A DNA stretch of 64,000 nucleotides from Pseudanabaena sp. PCC 7367. GTDB taxonomy: Bacteria; Cyanobacteriota; Cyanobacteriia; Pseudanabaenales; Pseudanabaenaceae. Positions 17,395 to 26,264 of the stretch are shown here, one piece after another. The translations under genes were made by a program, and so were the position numbers. The stretch spans positions 1,889,001 to 1,953,000 of the forward strand of contig NC_019701.1 of the NCBI RefSeq assembly GCF_000317065.1, read 5' to 3'. Below the pieces are notes generated by a model. The model had not been told where the DNA came from and searched no databases. It saw nothing but the letters and a program-made list of their open reading frames with translations. Numbering within the stretch: position 1 is the first letter of the stretch; each line of letters starts with the position of its first letter.

Positions 17395-18516
17395 GTGCAG
17401 CCCCACCCAATTCATGTATGTGTCGTTATGGGTACGCGCCCAGAAGCGATCAAACTAGCAACTGTGATCCAGGCTTTGCGCCAAAACTCGGCGGACTTCA
17501 ACGCAACTGTGGTTCTGACTGGTCAACATCGAGAGATGGTCTCGCAGGTGATGCAATTGTTTGAACTCACCGCCGATCATGACCTGGCAATCATGCAACC
17601 AAAGCAATCGCTGACCCAGATTACCTCCCTGGCGTTGGCTGGCCTAGAACAGCTTTTTCAGGAAATTCAACCAGATCTGGTGCTGGTGCAAGGTGATACT
17701 ACCACTGCCTTTGCTGCTGCATTGGCCGCTTTCTATCAAAAAATTCCGGTTGGGCATGTGGAAGCCGGTTTACGCACCGATGATTTATTCCAGCCCTATC
17801 CGGAAGAAGCCAATCGCCGCTTAATTTCTCAGATCGCCCAGCTCCATTTTGCCCCCACCGCTGGTGCGATGATCAATCTGGCTCGCTCTGGGATTACCAG
17901 GCATACCTATCAAACTGGCAATACTGTGATCGATGCGTTGTTGCATGTGTCTGGCCGATCGCCCCAGTGCGAGATTGCTGGCTTAGATTGGCAAAAACAG
18001 CCTGTGATTTTGGCGACCGTGCATCGGCGTGAAAATTGGGGTGAGCCCTTGCAGCAAATTTGCCATGCTTGGCTAGAAATCCTGGCTAAGTTCCCTGATC
18101 TAGCGCTGGTGCTGCCGGTACATCTCAATCCGATCGTGCGGGAGCCGATGCATAGCTTGCTGGGAAAACATCCACGTATTTTCCTGACCGATCCCCTCGA
18201 TTATGAACAATTGGTGGCGGTGATGCAGCGCTGCTATTTGGTGATGACTGATTCCGGTGGCCTCCAGGAAGAAGCACCCAGTTTGGGTAAGCCTGTCCTG
18301 GTGTTGCGCGAGACGACAGAGAGACAAGAGGCGATCGCGGCGGGTACGGCTAGGTTGGTGGGCACTGATACTAACCAGATTGTCGGGGCTGCTAGTGATC
18401 TACTTAGCGATCGGCAGCTCTATGAAACTATGGCTAATTGTGTGAATCCTTTTGGTGATGGCACTGCCAGCCAAAAAATCTTGCAAATTATTAAAACCTA
18501 TTTTACCCGTAGCTAG
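17395..18516 (+). CDS. wecB: UDP-N-acetylglucosamine 2-epimerase (non-hydrolysing)
   Basis: Interconverts UDP-GlcNAc and UDP-ManNAc for cell-surface polysaccharides. It has a GT-B fold with the diagnostic VVMGTRPEAIKLA at the N-terminus, VQGDTTTAFAAALAA, GHVEAGLRTDD, and in the second half LATVHRRENWGEPL and MTDSGGLQEEAPSLGKPVLV. All expected catalytic-region motifs are present and the length (373) is normal. Translation starts at GTG 17395. A run of other polysaccharide genes is not present here. Confidence 0.95.
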   Translation: MQPHPIHVCVVMGTRPEAIKLATVIQALRQNSADFNATVVLTGQHREMVSQVMQLFELTADHDLAIMQPKQSLTQITSLALAGLEQLFQEIQPDLVLVQGDTTTAFAAALAAFYQKIPVGHVEAGLRTDDLFQPYPEEANRRLISQIAQLHFAPTAGAMINLARSGITRHTYQTGNTVIDALLHVSGRSPQCEIAGLDWQKQPVILATVHRRENWGEPLQQICHAWLEILAKFPDLALVLPVHLNPIVREPMHSLLGKHPRIFLTDPLDYEQLVAVMQRCYLVMTDSGGLQEEAPSLGKPVLVLRETTERQEAIAAGTARLVGTDTNQIVGAASDLLSDRQLYETMANCVNPFGDGTASQKILQIIKTYFTRS

Positions 18517-18552
18517 CCTTGCATTAATTTAGGCTTTAACAATCAAAATTAA

Positions 18553-19437
18553 CTAAAACTTTAAATCTTTATTTGCCCAGGTAACCTGATTTTTGCCCTG
18601 CTGCTTAGCACAATAGAGGGCGCGATCGGCCTGGTGGTAGAGGCTTTCTGCACTCATGCTGGCATCAATTGTAGTGGCTCCAATGCTAGCACTAATCAGC
18701 GATCTATAGATTTTATGATCATGTTCAAATTCCATGTTTGCAATTGTATTTCTTAGTTGCTCAGCAATTACGATCGCCCTGGGTAATGGACATGCTGCAA
18801 GTAAGATGGCAAATTCATCACCACCTAGCCGCGCCACCAAATCACTGCTGCGAACCTGTTTACACATGAGTTTTGCCACCTGTTGCAAGAGCCGATCGCC
18901 AGCGGGATGCCCCAGACTGTCATTAACCTGCTTGAATCGATCCAGGTCTAACAACATCAAAATATAGCTAGTATTTCGATCGCATAGATCTACCAAGGCG
19001 CTGGCGATCGCCTCATTCAAGGCACGTCTGCTGGCCAATCCTGTTAAAGCATCAGTTCTCACTAATTGCTGGCTAATTTCTAGATCTTTCTGAGCACTGA
19101 ATAAAACCGGGATCATCTTGGTGAGTTGCATGACAGTATATGCACTAACCACTGCCGTAATTGCCTTGTTAATTCCTTCTATCCAGTAATTATCATGCCA
19201 GATATTCCAGACCTGGATTAGGTGACCAATGCCGCCGCTTATAATAAATGCTGCAAATAATATCAGCAGGGGCTTAGCGCCTGGAGTGATTAAACGTCGA
19301 TTAGCAAATATCAAAGCAGGGATCGAAAAGTAAGAAAAGGCGATTATTAAATCGGTGGATGAATGTAGTGCGGTTAGCGAAACATCCCAGAGGAAACAAG
19401 TCCCACGGGGCATCTGTGCAATCAATATGAAAAACAT
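18553..19437 (-). CDS. ethylene-receptor-like membrane domain fused to a GGDEF diguanylate cyclase
   Basis: Residues 1-110 contain three hydrophobic helices whose sequence follows the ethylene-binding domain of plant ETR1 and cyanobacterial Etr1: TDLIIAFSYFSIP at 28-40 gives Asp29, Tyr36, Ile39 and Pro40, and FAAFIISGGIGHLIQVW at 61-77 gives His72. The copper ligand Cys (Cys65 of ETR1) falls at Gly68 here. A short coiled linker leads to a GGDEF domain (residues 130-290) with intact GGDEF (ARLGGDEFAILL) and an inhibitory I-site RSSD five residues before it, so cyclic di-GMP synthesis is expected. The sensor domain probably no longer binds copper, and so probably not ethylene, unless another residue substitutes. 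Confidence 0.88.
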   Translation of the reverse strand: MFFILIAQMPRGTCFLWDVSLTALHSSTDLIIAFSYFSIPALIFANRRLITPGAKPLLILFAAFIISGGIGHLIQVWNIWHDNYWIEGINKAITAVVSAYTVMQLTKMIPVLFSAQKDLEISQQLVRTDALTGLASRRALNEAIASALVDLCDRNTSYILMLLDLDRFKQVNDSLGHPAGDRLLQQVAKLMCKQVRSSDLVARLGGDEFAILLAACPLPRAIVIAEQLRNTIANMEFEHDHKIYRSLISASIGATTIDASMSAESLYHQADRALYCAKQQGKNQVTWANKDLKF

Positions 19438-19617
19438 TTGGGTAATGCTGGATTAATAATGAATTAGCGCAGATACCACTATCTGAGCTTAACTTTAAGA
19501 GGCAACTATTACCAAGCTAGTTAACATTACCCCATATGAACCCAGGCATTCATCTACCCAATGTTGCCAATTTTACTGGGTGATCAGTGGCAGACTATTT
19601 GAATTAATCTTTTTAAA

Positions 19618-21447
19618 TTAATTTTTATCTTTGTCCTTAGCCGAGTCCTTAGCAGGTGGTGGTGTGGACTTAACATACAGCTCCTTAAGCTGAGCCTCAT
19701 CCACCGTGGCCGGAGCATCAGTGAGCAAGTCCCTGGCCTGTTGGGTTTTGGGAAAGGCGATCACGTCGCGGATTGAAGTTGCTCCCGCCAGCATCATCAC
19801 CAACCGATCGAGGCCAAAGGCAATCCCACCGTGGGGTGGTGCGCCATATTCAAAGGCTTCTAGCAAGAAACCAAATTTTTCCTTGGCCTGCTCATAACTA
19901 AGGCCGATCGCCGCAAATACTTTTTCCTGCATCTCGCGGCGATGAATCCGCACCGAGCCACCGCCCAGTTCCAGGCCATTGAGCACCAAATCATAGGCCA
20001 GCGATCGGGTAGTTTGGTCGATCGGTTGGTCAGGCTTAACATCCTCTGGGTTGGGTGAGGTAAATGGGTGATGCAAGGCTTCCAGGCGCTTTTCGTCTGC
20101 ATTCCATTCGAACATGGGAAAGTCAGTCACCCAGAGCAAATTTATCTTGTCGGGATCGATCAAGCCCAGTTCCTCGCCCAGCGCCAAACGTACCCGATTA
20201 AGTGATTCATTCACGATCGAACTATTACCTGCGCCAAACAGCAGCAATGTACCTGGTTCAGCCTTGGTGCGTGCCAGTAGGGTTTGTTTATCTGCTTCCG
20301 TAAGATTGTCTTTGATTGCGCCGATCGTTTCGATTTTGCCACCTTCCTTGACCCGAATATAAGCTAAGCCCTTCGCGCCATATTGGGCTGCCAGATTAGC
20401 CAGATCACCACCGGGCTTAATTCTGGTGTTGGAGATTGCGCCATCACCATTGGGAATTGGCAGCACCTTCACAATGCCACCGGATTTGATCGCCTGGGCA
20501 AATACCTTAAACCCAGAATCAGCAAACAAATCAGACACATTCACCAGCTCCATGCCAAAGCGGGTATCGGGGCGATCGCAACCATAGCGATCGATCGCCT
20601 CGGCATAGGTCATACGCGGAAACGTCGGCAAATCAATCCCTTTGACCGCCTTGAAAATATGCTTAATTAAGCCCTCATTCAGTTGCAGAATTTCTTCCTG
20701 GGACATGAAACTCATTTCCATATCCAGTTGGGTAAATTCGGGCTGGCGATCGGCACGTAGGTCTTCATCCCGAAAACAGCGCACAATTTGATAGTAGCGA
20801 TCGCAACCACCCACCATCAATAATTGCTTGAACAATTGGGGCGATTGGGGCAAGGCAAACCATTGACCAGGGTTAACCCGGCTGGGCACCAGATAATCTC
20901 TGGCTCCTTCTGGGGTAGAGCGGGTCAGGATGGGCGTTTCTACCTCCATAAACCCGCAACTGTCTTCTAAGTAGCGGCGGATTGCCTTGACCACCTCAAA
21001 GCGCAACTGCAAATAGCTGCGCAGCGGATCGGTGCGCATGTCCAGATAGCGATATTTCAGCCGCAGTTCTTCCTTGATGTTCTCGGTTGTTTCCGACACC
21101 AAAAAAGGTAGCGATTGACTGACTGAATTGAGAATTTCGATCGACTCGGCATAGATTTCAATCTCACCGGTGGCTAATTTCGGGTTCAGGGATTCATCGG
21201 GGCGTTTGCTCACCTGCCCGGTGATGCGTACCACATATTCACTGCGCACATCGCCAGCGATCCCATAGGAGTCGGGGGTGCGCTCAGGATCGCTAACAAT
21301 TTGCACCACGCCAGTGCGATCGCGCAAGTCCAGAAAAATTACGCCGCCATGATCGCGTCTACGATCAACCCAGCCGCACAAATTTACGGTTTTATCAATG
21401 TGCTCGGCCTGGACTTGACCACAATAGTGAGAACGCATGATCGACAT
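19618..21447 (-). CDS. aspS: aspartyl-tRNA synthetase
   Basis: Class II synthetase that charges tRNA-Asp. The N-terminal OB-fold anticodon domain covers residues 1-110 ([20 protein letters not shown]). The catalytic core has motif 2 [18 protein letters not shown] and motif 3 [13 protein letters not shown], with a bacterial GAD insertion between. I chose the ATG at 21447 ([11 protein letters not shown]) because AGGA lies six bases upstream. An ATG three codons later is possible and an in-frame TTG at 21465 is unlikely. The lysine-rich tail ([10 protein letters not shown]) is ordinary. Whether it also charges tRNA-Asn is not decided here. Confidence 0.97.
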   Translation of the reverse strand: MSIMRSHYCGQVQAEHIDKTVNLCGWVDRRRDHGGVIFLDLRDRTGVVQIVSDPERTPDSYGIAGDVRSEYVVRITGQVSKRPDESLNPKLATGEIEIYAESIEILNSVSQSLPFLVSETTENIKEELRLKYRYLDMRTDPLRSYLQLRFEVVKAIRRYLEDSCGFMEVETPILTRSTPEGARDYLVPSRVNPGQWFALPQSPQLFKQLLMVGGCDRYYQIVRCFRDEDLRADRQPEFTQLDMEMSFMSQEEILQLNEGLIKHIFKAVKGIDLPTFPRMTYAEAIDRYGCDRPDTRFGMELVNVSDLFADSGFKVFAQAIKSGGIVKVLPIPNGDGAISNTRIKPGGDLANLAAQYGAKGLAYIRVKEGGKIETIGAIKDNLTEADKQTLLARTKAEPGTLLLFGAGNSSIVNESLNRVRLALGEELGLIDPDKINLLWVTDFPMFEWNADEKRLEALHHPFTSPNPEDVKPDQPIDQTTRSLAYDLVLNGLELGGGSVRIHRREMQEKVFAAIGLSYEQAKEKFGFLLEAFEYGAPPHGGIAFGLDRLVMMLAGATSIRDVIAFPKTQQARDLLTDAPATVDEAQLKELYVKSTPPPAKDSAKDKDKN

Positions 21448-21576
21448 TTTATTCCTAACTCGCAACTACCCTAATTATTTGAGCGAAAAGATCCTAAACC
21501 AATATGCCATGAGTTGCGACATAGGGGCTGAATAAATCTGATTAGCTAATTCTAAGCGGCTAATTAGGTCAAATAT

Positions 21577-21984
21577 CTAGAGATGGTATTGATTCTTCGT
21601 GCGCCAGACCACCTTATCCATCTTCACATCTTGCATCTTAGCCCCTTGCATCTTAGCCCCTTGTAAATAGGCCCAGCTTAGATCAGCGCCACGTAGATCG
21701 GTATCCCGCAGATCGGCATCTCGCAAATCCGCCTTGACCAAATTCGCCCGCCGCAGGTTTGCCCGGTGGAGGTCAGCGCCCCGCAAGTTAGCATTACTGA
21801 GATCGGCGCAGACCAAATTGGCACGACACAGCCTGGTACTACTGAGATTGGCCTTAATCAGGGTTGCCCAGCTCAGATTGATCTTATGCAGATCTTTCTG
21901 ACTGAGATCAACTTTACTAAGATCGCTTCTAGCAAAATCTTTTCTGCCTAGTTTATGTTGTGCAAGGAAATCATTGGCTTCCAT
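21577..21984 (-). CDS. pentapeptide-repeat protein, 135 aa
   Basis: Residues 20-125 are tandem A(D/N)LxX pentapeptides, about twenty in a row (for example LRGADLHRANLRRANLVKAD), which fold as a right-handed quadrilateral beta-helix. Such proteins are very common in cyanobacteria and mostly without known function. There is no signal peptide, so it is probably cytosolic. A short N-terminal helix (MEANDFLAQHKLGRKDFA) and a C-terminal cap (WRTKNQYHL) flank the repeat. It may be co-transcribed with nothing else. aspS starts after it in the same direction, about 110 bases away. Confidence 0.9.
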   Translation of the reverse strand: MEANDFLAQHKLGRKDFARSDLSKVDLSQKDLHKINLSWATLIKANLSSTRLCRANLVCADLSNANLRGADLHRANLRRANLVKADLRDADLRDTDLRGADLSWAYLQGAKMQGAKMQDVKMDKVVWRTKNQYHL

Positions 21985-22473
21985 CTTTCTTCCCCGATTG
22001 GTGCTGGCTAATCAATTATTTCTGCCTGGTCTCAGTTATTTCCTTATCTAAACCATATCTAAACCATTGTATGTTTTTTAGATGTTTTTAGGTCTGGATT
22101 GATGTAGCCAAAGCCCAATAAATTAGCCTAATCCAGTATAAAAACCCAGTATAAAAACATTGAGTTTGGTCTAAATTGCTTACCTCTATAGGAGGTTAAA
22201 AGGAGGCTAAACCAACCAAATTCATAAACCAACTTAATGATTATTGGCCGATCGAAATTTGACCATTGAATATTGGCGATCGCAACCTTAACTCAATCCG
22301 GATGACGGACATAAACGGATGTAGACAGATGTAGACAGATATCTAAGTCAGCCCAATCATTCAAACTCAATGCAATTACCAGGGTTGCATTAGTTACCCT
22401 TAATTCACTTGCACAATTAACCAAACATGCTGACTAGCTAGCTAATGGCTAATTTCGTACTAGTCGATCGCAA
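21985..22473. other. gap without recognisable gene
   Basis: No gene seen. It contains a short direct repeat (ATGTAGACAG twice near 22320) and a twice-repeated CCAGTATAAAAAC near 22133-22160. Confidence 0.45.
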
Positions 22474-22905
22474 CTATTCTTGCTCAGAGGTTGGCTTCCG
22501 GCCAATATTATCAATGTCCCAGATATCTAAATCCATTGCTGCCGAGCCACCTTTTTCTAATTCTACTAATAGCTTACCCAGTTGCCGCCACACAAACCAA
22601 GATGAGCCAGCGGTTAGCAACCCAGCAAAGGGATAGGCTAGGCTGCGGGGCAGGCCAAAAATTTCCAGGCCAGCGGACAGAAACACCGCGATCGAAATGG
22701 TAATCCCAGCATATGGAACCTGGATGCTCAACCCACTCAGGTTTAAAAAGTTCTCTTTGGTGCGGTTTTGTTGCCATTCTTTGACCAATGTTTTGAGCGT
22801 GGCTTCAAAGGCCGTACCGCAGGCAATACCCGCAGCTAGGGCAAAAGCACAGAGGAGATAGGGGGGAGCGCTAGGAAAATAATAATAGGGGATCGCAGAT
22901 TCCAT
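22474..22905 (-). CDS. conserved membrane protein of unknown function, 143 aa
   Basis: Three hydrophobic segments: residues 15-35 (YLLCAFALAAGIACGTAFEA), 68-84 (ITISIAVFLSAGLEIFG) and 90-107 (YPFAGLLTAGSSWFVWRQLG). The C-terminal tail is acidic and ends DIWDIDNIGRKPTSEQE. I do not recognise the family, though the clean composition and ATG start indicate a real gene of a cyanobacterial membrane protein. Confidence 0.75.
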   Translation of the reverse strand: MESAIPYYYFPSAPPYLLCAFALAAGIACGTAFEATLKTLVKEWQQNRTKENFLNLSGLSIQVPYAGITISIAVFLSAGLEIFGLPRSLAYPFAGLLTAGSSWFVWRQLGKLLVELEKGGSAAMDLDIWDIDNIGRKPTSEQE

Positions 22906-23535
22906 TATTTAATATCTAAATTTTGTATATGGGTTTACTAGTTAGGAATTCATAACCAAATTAACATTTCTTAGCACTTTTCGCCTAACCAGGACAAGGC
23001 GCGATCGATTTGTCAACTTTGCTACCTGATTCTTAAATTGCTTGATGCTGCGAGATTTCTGGTGGCCTTGAGACGAATTTACTTGGGCTCTGAAAATCAA
23101 AATACATCTAAAGATCGCCATAACTGCCAGATCGCTTGGCCAGCAGCTATCAATAGATCCAATCGATACCATTTGCTCTCCCTTAGTTTTCCTTGGTAAA
23201 CGATCAGTAAATGCGCCGATTGTTTAACTATTTAATGAAGATACTGAAGGCTCTGATCAAGGCTAGCGGGGATTTATGCCTTCAAACAATTCAAGTAAAA
23301 CTGCACACCGATAAGCCGCTACGATCGCATTATTAACCCCCAGCTATTAATTTTGCTTATTATTTGGGTTGGCAAAAACTGGCGATTAGCCCAACCATCG
23401 ACCATAACTCCAGTTAAGCTAAAAATAGGTGATCCGCACGTTAAGCCATCTATGCCAATGTTTAAGATGCCAATTTTGAAAATTCAACTGCACTTAGCGC
23501 GATCGCCCCAGCTATAGACCAACCCCAATTAACCT
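22906..23535. other. 630-bp gap between a membrane protein gene and glcF
   Basis: I see no supported gene. A reverse-strand 76-codon frame at 22942-23172 has poor composition. The region must hold two divergent promoters. Confidence 0.45.
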
Positions 23536-24927
23536 ATGCAAACCTCCGATCACTCCTCTCACTCCTCCTCAGCCCAAATAAATGACCAATCTGAAGCACA
23601 AATTCAACCTAGCTTCGATCGCCAGAACCCACCCGATCCCAAATTGATCGATGCCTGTGTGCATTGTGGCTTTTGTCTGGCAACTTGCCCTAGCTATCGC
23701 GTGATCGGCAAGGAGACCGACTCGCCCCGTGGCCGCATTTACCTGATGGATGCCCTGAATGAAGGTAAAATTCCCCTTTCCCCTGCCACCGTCGAACATT
23801 TTGATTCCTGTTTGGGGTGTTTGGCCTGTGTCACCACTTGCCCCAGTGGCGTGGAATACGATCAATTGATTGCGGCAACCCGCCCCCAGGTGAATCGCAA
23901 CCATCCAAGGTCGATCGGCGAAAAGTTATTACGTCAGTTAATTTTTAAGACCTTCCCCTATCCCGATCGGCTGCGGCTTTTGCTTGCACCCCTGAATCTT
24001 TATCAAAAATCGGGCTTACAAAAATTAGTTAGAAAAACTGGCCTACTTAACAAACTCCTACCCCAGCAATTGGCGGCGATGGAAGCGGTTTTACCACCAA
24101 TCCCATCTGGCGCATTTAGCGATCGACTACCGGAACTAGTGCCAGCCCAGGGTACACAGCGCGATCGGGTGGGGCTATTGCTGGGCTGCGTGCAGCGGGT
24201 ATTTTTGCCCCAGGTAAACGAGGCAACGGTTAGGGTTTTGGCCGCGAATGGGTTTGAAGTAGCGATGCCAAGGGATCAAGGCTGTTGTGCGGCGCTGTCC
24301 CACCATCAGGGTGAAGAAGAGCAGGCCAAAGAATTAGCCAAACAGACGATCGATACCTTTGAAGCCGCAAAGGTCAATTATGTTTTGATCAATGCATCGG
24401 GCTGTGGTCATACGCTCAAGGAATATGGCAATTTGCTTAAGGATGATCCTGAATATGCCGATCGGGCGGCGGTGTTTGCGAGCAAGGTGCGCGATGTGCA
24501 GGAGTTTCTTGATGAGGTGGGCTTGGTTACAGAACTTTCGCCATTGCAACCTGAGCCTCTAACGGCGGTCTATCAGGATGCTTGCCATATGCTGCATGGT
24601 CAAAAAATTAGTGTCCAACCCCGTCGCTTGATTAAGCAAATCCCGCAGATTCAGTTGCGTGAACCGATCGATGCGGCGCTTTGTTGCGGTAGTGCTGGTG
24701 TTTACAACATTTTGCAGCCAGAGGTAGCGGCTGAGCTGGGACAACAAAAGGTAGATAACCTGGTTAATACGGGCGCAAGTTTGATTGTGTCGGCCAATGT
24801 GGGCTGTACCTTGCAAATCCGACAGCATTTGCAGCTCAAGGGGATTGATTTGCCAGTGATGCATCCGATGGAGTTATTGGATCTGGCGATCGCCGGAACA
24901 AAATTAACATCAAACATCAACGGCTAA
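23536..24927 (+). CDS. glcF: glycolate oxidase iron-sulfur subunit
   Basis: Part of the photorespiratory glycolate dehydrogenase with GlcD and GlcE. Two ferredoxin-like 4Fe-4S motifs are present: CVHCGFCLATCP near residue 41 and CLGCLACVTTCP near residue 95. Two CCG-type domains follow, with GCCAALSHHQGEEEQ at about residue 252 and ALCCGSAGVYN at about residue 381, typical of heterodisulfide-reductase-like subunits. At 463 residues it is slightly longer than average because of a Ser/Gln-rich N-terminus. The GlcD partner is not in this window. It converges on trpA with a 13-base gap. Confidence 0.93.
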   Translation: MQTSDHSSHSSSAQINDQSEAQIQPSFDRQNPPDPKLIDACVHCGFCLATCPSYRVIGKETDSPRGRIYLMDALNEGKIPLSPATVEHFDSCLGCLACVTTCPSGVEYDQLIAATRPQVNRNHPRSIGEKLLRQLIFKTFPYPDRLRLLLAPLNLYQKSGLQKLVRKTGLLNKLLPQQLAAMEAVLPPIPSGAFSDRLPELVPAQGTQRDRVGLLLGCVQRVFLPQVNEATVRVLAANGFEVAMPRDQGCCAALSHHQGEEEQAKELAKQTIDTFEAAKVNYVLINASGCGHTLKEYGNLLKDDPEYADRAAVFASKVRDVQEFLDEVGLVTELSPLQPEPLTAVYQDACHMLHGQKISVQPRRLIKQIPQIQLREPIDAALCCGSAGVYNILQPEVAAELGQQKVDNLVNTGASLIVSANVGCTLQIRQHLQLKGIDLPVMHPMELLDLAIAGTKLTSNING

Positions 24928-24940
24928 AAATTAGTTGAGG

Positions 24941-25735
24941 CTAGCCAACATGGCCGATCGCCCGTTTTAAGCTGGCGCACAGTTCCGCCACCTCAATCAA
25001 GCCACCCTCGTGAGCCAACCGCTTCACGATCGCACTACCCACGATCGCCGCATCCGCATTCCATTCAATTACCTGCCGGGCATGTTCTGGCCGCGAAATA
25101 CCAAACCCCACACCGATCGGCTTATCGGTCAGAGTGCGCAAATTTTCGATCATCTCCTTTGCCCCCTTGGCCATTTGGTCACGCATCCCCGTTACCCCGG
25201 TGGTACTGACCACATAAATAAAGCCCTGGGATTTTTCGGCGATCGCTTTCATTCTTTCTGGTGGACTGGTGGGGGCGATCAGCAAAATCACTTCGATGCC
25301 AATTTCTGCGGCGGGTTGCAGCAAAACCTCCGATTCTTCGAGGGGCAGATCCGGCACTACTAAGCCCCTGGCTCCAGCATCATAAATGCTTTGCAAAAAC
25401 TTCTCGATCCCCATATTCAGGATTGGGTTGTAGTAGGTAAACAAAATCACTGGCGATCGCAGGTGGGGCGCAACTGAATGCAGCATAGACATCACTCTGG
25501 CAAAGGTGGTGCCTTGGTTCAGGGCTCTGGTGGCCGCCGCCTGGATTACTGGCCCATCTGCCAGAGGATCGGAATAGGGGATACCCAATTCGATTAAGTC
25601 CGCTCCATTTTGATCCAGCACGCTCAGCGCCTTTGCGGTGGTATCCAGGTCAGGATCGCCAGCGGTCAAAAATGGAATCAAGGCGGCTTGGCCTTTGGCG
25701 CGGAGCTGTTCAAATTGGGCAGATACAGAAATCAT
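24941..25735 (-). CDS. trpA: tryptophan synthase alpha chain
   Basis: Cleaves indole-3-glycerol phosphate to indole and glyceraldehyde 3-phosphate. Start chosen at ATG 25735 ([20 protein letters not shown]), which gives a standard 264-residue TIM barrel. Catalytic Glu is in [18 protein letters not shown], which also holds the catalytic Asp. The phosphate loop GFGISRPEH and VGSAIVK are present. The frame is open for another 37 codons upstream. That part is a hydrophobic AIAFIAIAF-type repeat encoded by three 15-bp repeats and is probably untranslated leader. Confidence 0.96.
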   Translation of the reverse strand: MISVSAQFEQLRAKGQAALIPFLTAGDPDLDTTAKALSVLDQNGADLIELGIPYSDPLADGPVIQAAATRALNQGTTFARVMSMLHSVAPHLRSPVILFTYYNPILNMGIEKFLQSIYDAGARGLVVPDLPLEESEVLLQPAAEIGIEVILLIAPTSPPERMKAIAEKSQGFIYVVSTTGVTGMRDQMAKGAKEMIENLRTLTDKPIGVGFGISRPEHARQVIEWNADAAIVGSAIVKRLAHEGGLIEVAELCASLKRAIGHVG

Positions 25736-26264
25736 GATGTAGTTTTTAGGCGCTAAATAGTTAATATCTAGAATCGAGAAGGCAATAAATGCAATAGCAA
25801 TAAATGCAATAGCAATAAATGCAATATAAGAGAGCGATCGGCTCATATAACTCTATTTTGGCAGTTGCTCTAATTTAAAGGCCCTAATTTAAAGGCATTG
25901 TATCTTTTGGAGATGGTAACGTCAGGATAACCTATTTCAAATACAGGCAGGAACGATACTAGGATCAATATGTAGTTATTAGTAGCTCTAATTTCCTGTT
26001 ATTGCTGGGGCATAGAGTTTGCTAAGGTTGGGATGGTTGCGGTGCTTAGTAGTCAGGGTAATTAAGTTTTAAATAATTCCGTAATTTCAATTTCCTAGCC
26101 TGTGCCCTCGATCTTAACTAGTATCCTAATTACCCTATGCATTAATTTATTGATCTCTAAGTTTGATCTCTCCGTTTAATATCTGTTTAATATCTGTTTA
26201 ATAAAAGTTTGCCGATCGCAATGTCGCATTTAATATGTCGCATTTAATATAAGGTTGAGCTGGT
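25736..26264. other. divergent gap between trpA and dnaX with three micro-repeat arrays
   Basis: It holds three perfect copies of the 15-bp unit GCAATAAATGCAATA at 25782-25826, about 2.7 copies of the 11-bp unit GTTTAATATCT at 26174-26203, and two copies of the 14-bp unit ATGTCGCATTTAAT at 26221-26248 just before the dnaX ribosome-binding region. No gene seen. Confidence 0.6.

Noticed and set aside
22942-23172. Reverse-strand 76-codon frame
   Set aside because: Very basic, patternless sequence; no start signal.
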